DNA of 64,000 nucleotides from Mycobacterium sp. ACS1612 (GTDB taxonomy: Bacteria; Actinomycetota; Actinomycetes; Mycobacteriales; Mycobacteriaceae). Shown here piece after piece: positions 1 to 9,120 of this stretch. The DNA lies in NCBI RefSeq assembly GCF_001667505.1, contig NZ_LZHZ01000067.1, positions 231,975 through 295,974 on the forward strand, given 5' to 3'. A program made the position numbers and the translations under genes. Under the pieces are notes generated by a model. It made no database searches. It saw only the letters and a program-made list of their open reading frames with translations, and had not been told where the DNA came from. The stretch's first letter is position 1, and each line of letters starts with the position of its first letter.

Positions 1-1174
1 GCCCGACCCTGCGCAGCGCGGTCCGCAATTCGTCATCGTCGGCATCACCGCGGGCGACAAGCAGATTGTCCCGTACGGTGGTCGAGAACACGTGGGCATC
101 CTCTGCGAAAAACGCTTCCTCCGAAGGGTTTTCGGCCATCGCCATCAGCAGCGTGGTCTTGCCGGAACCGCTCGGCCCGACGACCGCGAGCCGGCCACCA
201 CTCGGCACGGCAACCGGTGTCGCCAGCGGTCGTGCCCGGCCGCCGCCATCGTCTGAGGTCATGTCGCGCAGTCGCCGGGCCGCCAGTCGGGAGCGGGTGA
301 GTTGTATTGCCGCGGCGGGCAATGCGGCGGTGGCCTCGAACGCCGACAGCGGCAGCAGCATCAGTATCGCGGCGCTCATCGGCGACACGGTGTCGGCGAT
401 TCCGATCGCGGCGAGGACGGCGCCCAGCACGCTGACCCCCAGCGCCGCGGTCGGTACGGCGGCGGCCAGCGCAGCTGGCGCGGCGGCCCTGTCGGCGGCA
501 CGGCCCCACGCGGTGTGTCTGCGCTCCGCTTCGGCGACGACCTCGTCGAGGCGGTCCGCCACCCGCAACTCAGGCGCGTGCTCGAGGGCCAACATCACCG
601 CGGCGTCACGGTCTGAGTGGTGTTGCGCGGCAACATCTTCTGCGGCGGTGGCGGCGCGGGCGGCCAGCCATGGCGCGGCCAAGCCCGCGATCAGCAGGCA
701 CACCGCGAGCACGATCGCCGCGGCGGGCGAGATCACCGCGATCACGGCGACCGCGGCCACCGACAGCACCGCGGCCACCGCGATCGGCAACACGGCGCGC
801 ACCAGCACATCGGACAGCTCGTCGACCGATGCGCCGATACGGGCGACCAGTTCACCGCTGTGCAACCGCATCACGACCTCGGCGGGCGCGTCGGCCAGCC
901 TGCGGTACAGCGTTTCACGGGTGTCGGCCGCGGCCCGCAGCGCGGTGTCGTGGGCCGCCAGTCGCTGGCAATACCCGAGCACACCGCGCGAGATCCCGAG
1001 CGCACGCACCGCCACCACCGCCACCGAGAGGTCGAGCACGGGCGGCATCTGCCAGGCACGGGTGATCAGCCATGCCGCAACACCGGCCAGCGCCAGCGCG
1101 CTGCCCAGCGACAGCACCCCCAGCGCGACGGCGAGCAGTAACCGGGGCAGTCGTGGCCGCAACAACTCAAACAT
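1..1174 (-). CDS. cydC: CydC, ABC exporter subunit for cytochrome bd assembly (C-terminus outside window)
   Basis: Half of the heterodimeric CydDC ABC exporter, which moves thiols/haem and is needed to assemble cytochrome bd. The minus strand is open from an ATG at 1174 to the window edge (391 codons). An N-terminal membrane domain (about residues 15-290) is followed by a nucleotide-binding domain with Walker A GPSGSGKTT. The signature, Walker B and H-loop lie beyond the edge. Only about 16 residues separate Walker A from the sequence AFFAEDAHVFSTT, where the Q-loop should be, so the segment is short and Glu stands where Gln is usual. The start overlaps the cydD stop by 8 bp (ATGTTTGA), so translation is probably coupled. 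It is the last gene of the cydABDC operon. Confidence 0.93.
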   Translation of the reverse strand, partial: MFELLRPRLPRLLLAVALGVLSLGSALALAGVAAWLITRAWQMPPVLDLSVAVVAVRALGISRGVLGYCQRLAAHDTALRAAADTRETLYRRLADAPAEVVMRLHSGELVARIGASVDELSDVLVRAVLPIAVAAVLSVAAVAVIAVISPAAAIVLAVCLLIAGLAAPWLAARAATAAEDVAAQHHSDRDAAVMLALEHAPELRVADRLDEVVAEAERRHTAWGRAADRAAAPAALAAAVPTAALGVSVLGAVLAAIGIADTVSPMSAAILMLLPLSAFEATAALPAAAIQLTRSRLAARRLRDMTSDDGGGRARPLATPVAVPSGGRLAVVGPSGSGKTTLLMAMAENPSEEAFFAEDAHVFSTTVRDNLLVARGDADDDELRTALRRVG

Positions 1175-2645
1175 CGACCAGGCTCCCCATGTGCACCACC
1201 CGGTCGCCGATCGCCAGCACAGGATCCCGGTGGCCGACCACCAGCACGCTCGCCCCCGCGCGTGCGCGCTCGACGATGGCCTGCAGCACTCGGGCTTCCA
1301 TCCGGGCGTCCAGATGGGACGTCGGCTCGTCGAGCAGCAGTACCTTGGCCGCAGAACCGAACACCCTCGCCAGGCCGAGCCGTTGGCGTTGACCCAACGA
1401 CAGGCCGACTCCGTCGCGGCCGATGACCGTGTCGAGACCATCCGGCAGCGTCGCCAGCACCTCGTCGAAACCGGCGGCGCGGCAGGCGGCGTCGATGTCG
1501 GACAGCGGACCGAACAACTCGAGGTTGTCGCGCACGCTGCCGGGGACGAGGACGGGACGGTGGGACAGCCACGCCACCTGACTCCACCACGCCTGCTGCT
1601 GTGGTGAATCGAGCGCGAGAATGCTGTGCAGCAGCGTGGTTTTGCCGATGCCATTGGGTCCGGTCAACACCGTGACCACCCCTGGCTCGAGCTGCACATC
1701 CAGCGATGGTGGTAGCACCGGGCGTGGCTGCAGCTGGTCGAGCAACTCGAATGCCTTGTCGGCGGCGGTCTTTCCGTCCTGCGCGGCGTGGAATTCCATC
1801 CCGACGCGACGCAGCGGCCAGAACACCTCGGGCGCCAGCAGCAGTGCGGTCAGGCCGGCGGCCAGCGTCATGTCGCCGAACACCAGGCGCAGGCCCACTC
1901 CGACGGCGACGAGCGCGACACCGAGGGTGGCCAGCAGTTCGAGCACCAACGCGGACAGGAACGCGATGCGCAGGGTCGACATCGCCGAGCGTCGGTGAGC
2001 CGCACCCAGTTCGGCGATCCGCTGCGCGGACCCGTTCACCCTGCCGAGCGCCCGCAGTGTGGGTATGCCCGCCACCAGATCCATCAGCCGCGACTGCAGC
2101 GTGGTCATCGCCGCCAGCGCCGCGGCGGACCTGTCGCGGGTCAGCATGCCGATGAGCACCATGAAGATCGGGATCAGCGGCAGCGCGATCACCACGACCA
2201 CCGCGGACCGCCAGTCGTAGATGGCGATCGCCACCACCGCGGCCGGGGTCATGATGGCGGCCAAGAACAGCGACGGCAGGTATGCGGTGAAGTACGGGCG
2301 CAGCCCGTCGAGTCCCCGGGTGATCAGCGTGGCGGCGGCATCGCGGTGCAGGGCGAGTTCGCGCGGCGGCAGCGCGGTGACACCACGCAGCACTTCGCCT
2401 GCCAGGTCGGCGATCACGGCGGTCGCACCGCGTTGCGACAGCCTGCCCTGCAGCCAGTGCGCGACCGTGCGGATCGACCACAGCGCCGCCAGAATCCACA
2501 GCGGCCCTGCCCAATGCGTCAGCGTGCGGGTGGCCGGGTCGGTGACCACCCCGGCGACGATGTCCGCCAACACCACGGCCGAGGCGATGGTGGCGCCGCT
2601 GATCACCACGCCGCAGGCCACCGATGCGGCAAGGAAGCGCCGCAT
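1167..2645 (-). CDS. cydD: CydD, ABC exporter subunit for cytochrome bd assembly
   Basis: Partner of CydC in the exporter required for cytochrome bd maturation. It has an N-terminal membrane domain and a C-terminal ATPase domain with Walker A GPNGIGKTT, signature LSLGQRQRLGLAR, Walker B VLLLDEPTSHLD and an H-loop at VGHRDP. The first ATG (2645) gives 492 residues, somewhat short for the family. The frame is open further upstream through the end of cydB, but I see no ATG or GTG near the cydB stop, only CTG codons at 2666 and 2672, so the true start may be non-canonical. It lies 23 bp after cydB and overlaps cydC by 8 bp. The function call is firm; the start is not. Confidence 0.9.
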   Translation of the reverse strand: MRRFLAASVACGVVISGATIASAVVLADIVAGVVTDPATRTLTHWAGPLWILAALWSIRTVAHWLQGRLSQRGATAVIADLAGEVLRGVTALPPRELALHRDAAATLITRGLDGLRPYFTAYLPSLFLAAIMTPAAVVAIAIYDWRSAVVVVIALPLIPIFMVLIGMLTRDRSAAALAAMTTLQSRLMDLVAGIPTLRALGRVNGSAQRIAELGAAHRRSAMSTLRIAFLSALVLELLATLGVALVAVGVGLRLVFGDMTLAAGLTALLLAPEVFWPLRRVGMEFHAAQDGKTAADKAFELLDQLQPRPVLPPSLDVQLEPGVVTVLTGPNGIGKTTLLHSILALDSPQQQAWWSQVAWLSHRPVLVPGSVRDNLELFGPLSDIDAACRAAGFDEVLATLPDGLDTVIGRDGVGLSLGQRQRLGLARVFGSAAKVLLLDEPTSHLDARMEARVLQAIVERARAGASVLVVGHRDPVLAIGDRVVHMGSLVDV

Positions 2646-2668
2646 CGCGGGCGACGCCGTGGTCAGGT

Positions 2669-3709
2669 TCAGATCGATCGCCTCGCAAGTCCGATGGAAG
2701 CGGGTATCGCGTCGGCGGTGATCCGGCGGCGGAACACCCAATAGGTCCAGCCCTGGTAGATCATCACCAGCGGCAGCAGTGTCAGCGACGCCCACGACAT
2801 GATCTTCAGCGTGTACGGGGTGGAGGACCCGTTGTAGATCGTCACGCTCCAGTCGGGATTCAGTGTGGATGGCAGCAGGTCGGGATACATCGATCCGAAC
2901 ACGAGCGCGGCCACGGCCGCGATCACCGCGACCATCGCCACGAAGGCGAGGCCTTCGCGGCGATGCAACCACATCAGCGTGACCGCGCTCAGCAGTGCGA
3001 CGACGGCGACCGCCAGCGGCAACCAGGTCCACGTCTTCCCGTGGGCCAGTTGCGTCCACAGCCCGAACCCACCCGCCAGCACCACGACGGGCGCGGACAA
3101 CAGGCGCGCGAAGCGGAAGGCATCGTCGCGCACCGGACCGGCGGTCTTGAGCGCGATGAACACCGCGCCGTAGAAGGCGAACAACGAGGCGGTGGCCAGC
3201 CCGCCGAGCAGCGTGTACGGGTTGAGCACATCGCCGATGGTCAGGTTGACGCGATGGTCGCCATCGATCGGCAAGCCCCGCAACAGAATTGCGAATGCGA
3301 CGCCCCACAGGATGGCGGGCAGCCACGAGCCGATCGCGATACCCGCGTCGGCCCGCGCCCGCCAGGTCGGGTCGTCGATCTTGCCGCGCCACTCGATGCC
3401 GACGATGCGCAGGATCATCGCGAACAGGATCGCAAGCAACGGCAGATACAGGGCCGAGAACAGGGTCGCATACCAGTTGGGAAATGCGGCGAACATCGAC
3501 GCGCCCGCGGTGATCAGCCACACCTCATTGGCGTCCCAGACCGGGCCGATGGTGTTGAGCACTGCGCGCCTACGGGTTTCGGGGTCATCGTCACCTGCCG
3601 CACCGAGCGGTGCCATCAGCATTCCGACGCCGAAATCGAAACCTTCCAGGATCAAGAAACCGAGGAACAGCGCGGCGATGAGCAAGAACCACAGATGTTG
3701 AAGTCCCAT
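2669..3709 (-). CDS. cydB: Cytochrome bd quinol oxidase subunit II
   Basis: Second membrane subunit of cytochrome bd, the high-affinity terminal oxidase that passes electrons from menaquinol to oxygen under low oxygen or when the cytochrome bcc-aa3 branch is blocked. The 346-residue product starts MGLQHLWFLLIAALFLGF and carries the N-terminal motif GFDFGVGML typical of CydB, with about eight to nine hydrophobic helices over the whole length. Length matches the family. It follows cydA after 12 bp and precedes cydD, forming the canonical cydABDC operon on the minus strand. Confidence 0.97.
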   Translation of the reverse strand: MGLQHLWFLLIAALFLGFLILEGFDFGVGMLMAPLGAAGDDDPETRRRAVLNTIGPVWDANEVWLITAGASMFAAFPNWYATLFSALYLPLLAILFAMILRIVGIEWRGKIDDPTWRARADAGIAIGSWLPAILWGVAFAILLRGLPIDGDHRVNLTIGDVLNPYTLLGGLATASLFAFYGAVFIALKTAGPVRDDAFRFARLLSAPVVVLAGGFGLWTQLAHGKTWTWLPLAVAVVALLSAVTLMWLHRREGLAFVAMVAVIAAVAALVFGSMYPDLLPSTLNPDWSVTIYNGSSTPYTLKIMSWASLTLLPLVMIYQGWTYWVFRRRITADAIPASIGLARRSI

Positions 3710-3721
3710 GATGTCGTCCTC

Positions 3722-5182
3722 TCAGTACGCGAAGGACAGCGGGGCCACGTCGTCGGACTGCGGCGGGGTGGGTGGCGCCGGTTCGGAGTCGTGCTCGAGC
3801 GGCCCCTCGACCACGTAGCGACGCATCAGCCAGAACCAGATCACGGCCAGCACGCCGTAGAGCAACGTGAAGACGGCCAGCGAGAAGAACACCGTGCCCG
3901 CCGCGTGGTCGGACACGCCCTGCTGCACCGTCAACCGGACCATCTGGTCGCCGGTCGGATTCGGGGCGACAACCCATGGCTGCCTGCCCATTTCGGTGAA
4001 CACCCAGCCGGACGAGTTGGCGAGGAACGGTGCGGGAATGGTCAGGATGGCGAACCACGCGAACCACCGCTGATCGGGAATCCGGCCGCGCCGGGTCAGC
4101 CAGAGCGCAAGAAGCGCGAAAGCGACTGGGACAGCTAGCAATCCGATCATCGCGCGGAAAGCCCAGTACGTCACGAAAAGATTCGGCCGGTAATCGCCGG
4201 GGCCGAACTTCTGCTCGTAGGACTGCTGTAGGTCCTTGACCCCCTGAAGAGTGACCCCCTCGAACTTGCTCTCCGCCAGGAACGGCAGCACGTACGGCAC
4301 CTCGATGACGTGGGAGACACTGTCACAGTTGTTGTGCGTACCGATCGTCAGGATCGAGAAGTCGGGGTCGGTTTCGGTGTGGCACAACGACTCCGCCGAC
4401 GCCATCTTCATCGGCTGCTGGACGAACATCAGCTTGCCTTGGAAGTCGCCGGTGAAGAAGAGCCCGCCCGCGGCAGCCAAGACGACCAGGCAGCCGGCGA
4501 TGGTGGCAGGCCGGTACATGCTGGTTGCCTGCCCTACTTCCGCAGGCCGCCGGTGTGAGCGCACCATCAGCCACGCGGACACACCGGCCACGAATGCGCC
4601 CGCGGTGAGAAACGCCCCGGTGACCGCATGCAGGAACGCCCAGATCGCGGTGTTGTTGGTCAGCAGGGCACCGAAGTCGACGAGTTCTGCGCGCCCGGTC
4701 TGGGGATTGAACGTAGCGCCGACCGGATGCTGCATGAACGAGTTTGCCGCGATGATGAAGTACGCCGAGGCGTTGACGGCGATCGCGACGACCCAGATGC
4801 AGGCGAGGTGCACCAGTCGCGGCAGCCGACTCCACCCGAAGATCCACAGCCCGATGAACGTCGACTCGAAGAAAAAAGCGACCAGTCCCTCGAACGCCAA
4901 CGGCGCACCGAAGATGTCACCGACGAAGCGCGAGTACTCGCTCCAGTTCATCCCGAACTGGAACTCTTGGACGATCCCGGTGGCCACCCCCATCGCGAAG
5001 TTGATCAGGAAAAGTTTCCCGAAGAACCGCGTCAGGCGGTACCAGCCGGTGTTGCCGGTGATCACCCACCCCGTCTGCATCGCCGCGATCAGCGGAGCGA
5101 GGCCGATCGTGAGCGGGACAAAGATGAAGTGGTAGACGGTGGTGATGCCGAACTGCCACCGTGAGACATCCAGCGCGTCCAT
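3722..5182 (-). CDS. cydA: Cytochrome bd quinol oxidase subunit I
   Basis: Haem-carrying catalytic subunit of cytochrome bd in the cytoplasmic membrane (486 residues, close to the usual actinobacterial length). The N-terminal helix has the haem-ligand His near residue 18 in TTVYHFIFVPLT, and the conserved stretch EMGRQPW is present before the later helices. ATG 5182 is preceded by an AGAGGG-type ribosome site. A short inverted repeat (5202-5216) lies in the leader, between this gene and the HdeD-like gene upstream. It is the first gene of cydABDC. Confidence 0.97.
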   Translation of the reverse strand: MDALDVSRWQFGITTVYHFIFVPLTIGLAPLIAAMQTGWVITGNTGWYRLTRFFGKLFLINFAMGVATGIVQEFQFGMNWSEYSRFVGDIFGAPLAFEGLVAFFFESTFIGLWIFGWSRLPRLVHLACIWVVAIAVNASAYFIIAANSFMQHPVGATFNPQTGRAELVDFGALLTNNTAIWAFLHAVTGAFLTAGAFVAGVSAWLMVRSHRRPAEVGQATSMYRPATIAGCLVVLAAAGGLFFTGDFQGKLMFVQQPMKMASAESLCHTETDPDFSILTIGTHNNCDSVSHVIEVPYVLPFLAESKFEGVTLQGVKDLQQSYEQKFGPGDYRPNLFVTYWAFRAMIGLLAVPVAFALLALWLTRRGRIPDQRWFAWFAILTIPAPFLANSSGWVFTEMGRQPWVVAPNPTGDQMVRLTVQQGVSDHAAGTVFFSLAVFTLLYGVLAVIWFWLMRRYVVEGPLEHDSEPAPPTPPQSDDVAPLSFAY

Positions 5183-5201
5183 GCGACCCTCTTCCGTGGC
5201 T

Positions 5202-5216
5202 GTAGGCCCAGCCTAC
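5202..5216. repeat. Short inverted repeat in the cydA leader
   Basis: Sequence GTAGGC-CCA-GCCTAC forms perfect 6-bp arms around a 3-base centre, about 20 bases upstream of the cydA ATG and downstream of the HdeD-like gene. It could be a small leader hairpin or a protein-binding site; nothing else supports either reading. Confidence 0.4.
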
Positions 5217-5244
5217 GACGGAGAGTAGTAGATCGAAAGGTGTG

Positions 5245-5835
5245 TTAGCTCACCGTCGAGGCTGGCGGCGCGACCTGCGACGTCGCGTTCTTGCTGGCCT
5301 TGCGGATGCCGAATGCGGACACCACTTCGAAGACCCCTAGAACGACCAGCCAGACTCCCACCACCAAGGTCAGGGTCGCGATCGACTCGAACGGCGAGGC
5401 CAGCATCACAATGCCCGCAATGAGGCTGATCACGCCGATGAAGATCTCCCACGCCCGACCGGGGAGCGTCGGGTCACTGATCGCCGACACCGCCGTCGCG
5501 ACGCCGCGGAAGATGAAGCCGACGCCGATCCAGATGGCCAGCAACAGAATCGAATCGGCCAGGCTACGGAAGCACAACACCGCGAGGATGAGTGCCGCCG
5601 CGCCACTGAGGAACAGCAGAACTCGTCCACCCGCCGACACGTGCAACGCGAACGCAAATATCACCTGGGCGATACCGTTGACCAACAAGTAGGCGCCGAA
5701 GACGATTGCGGCGACGACGATCGTCTTGCCTGGCCACATGAGCGCGAGAACGCCGAGGATCACGGCGAGGATCCCGGACAGCAGCGCGGACTTCCACAGG
5801 TGCTGCAGCATCGCGGGAGGAGCAGGACTTTCCAT
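5245..5835 (-). CDS. HdeD-like (DUF308) membrane protein
   Basis: A 196-residue integral membrane protein with six hydrophobic segments in three pairs, the layout of the HdeD/DUF308 family (named for an E. coli acid-resistance protein; molecular function unknown). Position upstream of cydA and length match Rv1624c of M. tuberculosis. I chose ATG 5835 (MESPAPPAMLQHLW). The frame is also open to an ATG at 5901, but those 22 extra residues look less like this family and the first helix starts soon after 5835. It may be co-transcribed with cydA, 62 bp downstream. Confidence 0.85.
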   Translation of the reverse strand: MESPAPPAMLQHLWKSALLSGILAVILGVLALMWPGKTIVVAAIVFGAYLLVNGIAQVIFAFALHVSAGGRVLLFLSGAAALILAVLCFRSLADSILLLAIWIGVGFIFRGVATAVSAISDPTLPGRAWEIFIGVISLIAGIVMLASPFESIATLTLVVGVWLVVLGVFEVVSAFGIRKASKNATSQVAPPASTVS

Positions 5836-6048
5836 GGCCGAAGTGTGGCACAACGACGCGATAATTGACGCTTGTTTCACCAATTGCCAGGTGTCGTGCA
5901 AAGAATGCGAGTGCCTGGCCGCAAATTCAGTGTGGTGCGTTCGTCATTTCGAGAATGCCGTAACGCTATATGGGTTCGCTACGATGACTAGTCGAACTGT
6001 TTCGTTCAGCACAGCTGGTCAATCCCCATGGGCAAACAAGGAGTGAGG

Positions 6049-6381
6049 ATGACGAATACGGCGATTCGCCGCACCACATGCGGGCTCGTGGCGGCCTTTT
6101 TCGTTGCGGTCGGAGCGGCCGTATCTATTGCGCCAGCGAATGCGGACCCGGTGTACGACGAGAAGTTCCTCGATTACCTCGATGCCAAGGGTGTGCCGTT
6201 CGAGAACAAGACCGACATCATTCGGACCGCCAAGCAGTTCTGCCTCGACATGGGACGGCAGGGCGGGTCGACCTGGAAGGTCGGTTACCGACTGATGAAC
6301 GATCAGGGCTGGACCGAGTCCCAGGCGGAGACCTTCATCCAGGGGGCGGTCCCGACCTATTGCCCACAAGCCTGGGGTTAG
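6049..6381 (+). CDS. Secreted DUF732-family small protein
   Basis: A 110-residue exported protein of the DUF732 family, common in mycobacteria and of unknown function. It has a basic N-terminus, a hydrophobic segment and a cleavage-like APANADP at about residues 28-34; the mature part is about 80 residues with two Cys (in KQFCLDM and PTYCPQAWG) that could form a disulfide. The start at 6049 is set by AAGGAG at 6038-6043 with 5-base spacing; the in-frame ATG at 6028 would put the ribosome site inside the gene. It is divergent from the HdeD-like gene and stands alone. Confidence 0.88.
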   Translation: MTNTAIRRTTCGLVAAFFVAVGAAVSIAPANADPVYDEKFLDYLDAKGVPFENKTDIIRTAKQFCLDMGRQGGSTWKVGYRLMNDQGWTESQAETFIQGAVPTYCPQAWG

Positions 6382-6491
6382 TCACAGCTTGATCGCTGGC
6401 TTCCGTTCTCCTGCCAGCGCGTTAGGTCTCTACTACTGTTCCGTTACCGGTGCTGCGCGCCGGATCCACGAAGCAGAAAGTAGAGGCAACC

Positions 6492-7409
6492 GTGTCAGCT
6501 GGATGTCAAAGCCGACCCAAGAAGTTGTGGCGTATCGCGGCGGTGTTTGCTGCGACCGGCGCCCTCGCGCTGTCGGGATGCTCGAGTAAAAGCGAAGAGG
6601 CCGGGCCTACGACGGCCACGACCGCGGTGAGCGCGGAGAAGGTGGACGCGATCGCGAACACCGTCCCCGAAGCCATCAAGTCGTCGGGGAAGCTGATCGT
6701 CGGCGTCAACATCCCGTACGCGCCCAATGAGTTCAAAGACCCCAGCGGCAAGATCGTCGGCTTCGACGTCGACCTGATGAACGCGATCGCTGCGACGCTT
6801 GGCTTGCAGGCGGAGTATCGCGAAGCCGATTTCGCCAAGATCATCCCGTCGATCCAGGGCGACACGTTCAACGTCGGCATGTCGTCGTTCACCGACACCA
6901 AGGAACGTGAGCAGAGCGTCGACTTCGTGACGTACTTCTCGGCCGGCATCCTGTGGGCCCAAAAGCCCGGCGCGGGCATCGATCCCAACAATGCGTGCGG
7001 TAAGAAGGTCGCCGTGCAGGCCACGACGACCGAGGAGACCGAGGAACTGCCTGCCAAGAGCAAGGCCTGCACTGACGCGGGTAAGCCTGCCATCGACATC
7101 ATCAAGTTCGACGGTCAGGATGCGGCCACCAACGCCGTCGTGCTGGGCCAGGCCGATGCCATGTCGGCCGACTCGCCGGTGACGCTGTACGCGATCAAGC
7201 AGAGCAACGGCAAGCTCGAAGCCGCAGGCGAGATCGCCGACGCAGCACCGTACGGCTGGCCGGTGAAGAAGGGCTCGCCGTTGGCGCAGTCGCTCAAGCA
7301 GGCACTCGAGCATCTGATCGAGAACGGCCAGTACAAGCAGATCGCCACGAACTGGGGCGTCGACAAGGGCATCATCGACAAGCCGGTGATCAACGGCGCG
7401 ATCAACTGA
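6492..7409 (+). CDS. Polar amino-acid ABC transporter, substrate-binding lipoprotein
   Basis: Solute-binding protein of a His/Glu/Gln/Arg-type ABC importer. The N-terminus is basic and hydrophobic and ends in the lipobox ALSGC, so the mature protein is lipid-anchored outside the membrane. The body has family-3 landmarks: GKLIVGVNIPYAPNEF, then FDVDLMNAIA, and SFTDTKEREQSVDFVTYF. I prefer GTG 6492 (305 residues) because AGAGG precedes it; the frame is open to 6450. The permease starts 21 bp after the stop. The substrate cannot be assigned from sequence alone. First gene of a five-gene operon with a two-component system. Confidence 0.92.
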   Translation: MSAGCQSRPKKLWRIAAVFAATGALALSGCSSKSEEAGPTTATTAVSAEKVDAIANTVPEAIKSSGKLIVGVNIPYAPNEFKDPSGKIVGFDVDLMNAIAATLGLQAEYREADFAKIIPSIQGDTFNVGMSSFTDTKEREQSVDFVTYFSAGILWAQKPGAGIDPNNACGKKVAVQATTTEETEELPAKSKACTDAGKPAIDIIKFDGQDAATNAVVLGQADAMSADSPVTLYAIKQSNGKLEAAGEIADAAPYGWPVKKGSPLAQSLKQALEHLIENGQYKQIATNWGVDKGIIDKPVINGAIN

Positions 7410-7430
7410 TTTTGGCAGTGGAGAACTGAA

Positions 7431-8357
7431 ATGACCGTTGTCGACTCGTCGCCATCCACCGGGCCAGCCGCGATTGATGCCGTCCCACTGCGTCATCCGT
7501 GGCGGTGGGTGGCGGCGGTCGTCATCGTCATCCTGCTGGGCCTTTTCCTGTATGGGGTGGCCACCAACCCGGCCTACCGATGGCCGATCTTCTTCGAGTA
7601 CCTCTTCAACGAGCGGATCTTGCTGGGCGTGTCGAACACCCTTCAGCTGACCGTCTATTCGATGGTGCTGGCGATCGTGCTCGGCGTGATCCTCTCGGTG
7701 ATGAGGCTGTCACCCAACCCGGTCTTTAAGTCGGTGTCCTGGGTGTACTTGTGGATCTTCCGCGGCACGCCGATCTACGTGCAGTTGGCGTTCTGGGGGC
7801 TGATCCCGACCATCTACCAGAAGATTCAGCTGGGTGTCCCGTTCGGCCCGACGTTCTTCGAGCTCAACCTCCAGGCGCTGTCTATCCCGTTCCTGCTGGC
7901 GACGCTCGGGCTGGCGCTGAACGAGGCCGCCTACATGGCCGAGATCATCCGCGCCGGAATCAATTCGGTGCCTGAGGGGCAGTCGGAGGCATCCACGGCG
8001 CTCGGCATGTCGTGGGGTTTGACCATGCGGCGCACGGTGCTTCCGCAGGCGATGCGAGTGATCATCCCGCCGACCGGCAACGAGGTCATCAGCATGCTGA
8101 AGACCACGTCGCTGGTCACGGCGGTGCCGTACGCGTTCGACCTGTACAGCATCGCCACCCGTGAAATCGCCGCGCGCACTTTCGAGCCCGTGCCGTTGCT
8201 TCTGGTCGCGTCGGCCTGGTACCTCGCGATCACCAGCGTCATGATGGTCGGCCAGTACTACCTGGAGCGGTACTACTCGCGCGGTGCGAGCCGGAAGCTG
8301 ACCTCCAAACAGCTTGAGGCGCTGGCCAAAGCGCAGATGGGAGAGCCGCATCCATGA
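7431..8357 (+). CDS. Polar amino-acid ABC transporter, permease
   Basis: Membrane permease of the importer encoded by the flanking genes (308 residues). A short N-terminal tail precedes about five to six helices. The His/Glu/Gln/Arg permease motifs are present: FRGTPIYVQLAFWG in the middle and the EAA loop beginning EIIRAGINSVPEGQSEA, which contacts the ATPase. Its stop overlaps the ATPase start in ATGA, showing translational coupling. A single permease implies a homodimeric channel, or a partner encoded elsewhere. Confidence 0.94.
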   Translation: MTVVDSSPSTGPAAIDAVPLRHPWRWVAAVVIVILLGLFLYGVATNPAYRWPIFFEYLFNERILLGVSNTLQLTVYSMVLAIVLGVILSVMRLSPNPVFKSVSWVYLWIFRGTPIYVQLAFWGLIPTIYQKIQLGVPFGPTFFELNLQALSIPFLLATLGLALNEAAYMAEIIRAGINSVPEGQSEASTALGMSWGLTMRRTVLPQAMRVIIPPTGNEVISMLKTTSLVTAVPYAFDLYSIATREIAARTFEPVPLLLVASAWYLAITSVMMVGQYYLERYYSRGASRKLTSKQLEALAKAQMGEPHP

Positions 8358-9118
8358 CCGCGCCCATGGTGAAGGCCGAGGCCGTGTGCAAGGACTTCGG
8401 CGCGCTCAAGGTGCTCAAGGGCATCACGCTGGACGTCGGGAAGGGCCAGGTGCTGGTGCTGGTCGGTCCGTCCGGTTCCGGCAAGTCGACCTTCCTGCGC
8501 TGCATCAACCATCTGGAGACGGTGACCGCGGGCCGGTTGTACGTCGACGGTGAACTCGTCGGCTATCACGAACGTGGCGGCAAGCTGCATGAGATGAAGC
8601 CGCGCGATGTGGCCAGGCAGCGCCGCGACGTCGGAATGGTGTTTCAGCACTTCAATCTTTTCCCGCACCGCACCGCGCTGGAGAACATCATCGAGGCACC
8701 GCTGCACGTGAAGAAGGTGAAGAAGAAAGAGGCCGTCGACCGGGCCCGCGACCTCCTTGTCCAGGTCGGGTTGGAGGACAAGGCGAGCGCCTATCCGGCG
8801 CAGTTGTCGGGTGGACAACAGCAGCGCGTCGCCATCGCCCGTGCGCTGGCGATGAACCCGAAGCTGATGCTGTTCGACGAGCCGACGTCGGCGCTCGACC
8901 CCGAGTTGGTCGGCGAAGTGCTGGGCGTGATGAAAAAGCTTGCCCAAGAAGGCATGACGATGGTGGTGGTGACGCACGAAATGGGCTTCGCCCGCGAGGT
9001 CGCCAACGAACTGGTGTTCATGGACGGCGGTGTCGTCGTCGAACGCGGGGTCCCGCGTGAGGTGCTCAGCAATCCGCAACACGAACGCACGAAAGCATTT
9101 CTGTCCAAGGTGCTTTAA
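8354..9118 (+). CDS. Polar amino-acid ABC transporter, ATP-binding protein
   Basis: ATPase of the importer (254 residues, HisP/GlnQ type). Walker A GPSGSGKST is near residue 38, the Q-loop is in GMVFQHFNLFPH, the signature is LSGGQQQRVAIARAL and Walker B is LMLFDEPTSALDPE, with the switch His in VTHEMGFA. All catalytic motifs are intact. It overlaps the permease by 4 bp and is followed after only 2 bp by a histidine kinase, which ties the transporter to a sensory system. Confidence 0.95.
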   Translation: MTAPMVKAEAVCKDFGALKVLKGITLDVGKGQVLVLVGPSGSGKSTFLRCINHLETVTAGRLYVDGELVGYHERGGKLHEMKPRDVARQRRDVGMVFQHFNLFPHRTALENIIEAPLHVKKVKKKEAVDRARDLLVQVGLEDKASAYPAQLSGGQQQRVAIARALAMNPKLMLFDEPTSALDPELVGEVLGVMKKLAQEGMTMVVVTHEMGFAREVANELVFMDGGVVVERGVPREVLSNPQHERTKAFLSKVL

Positions 9119-9120
9119 CG

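Noticed and set aside
66..4138. Long plus-strand frames opposite cydC, cydD, cydB and cydA
   Set aside because: High-GC antisense openness; the minus strand has complete motifs for the oxidase operon.
5226..5260. Possible CRP site (TGTG...TCAC) upstream of cydA
   Set aside because: The half-sites are 4 bases apart instead of 6, and the site lies at the end of the HdeD-like gene.
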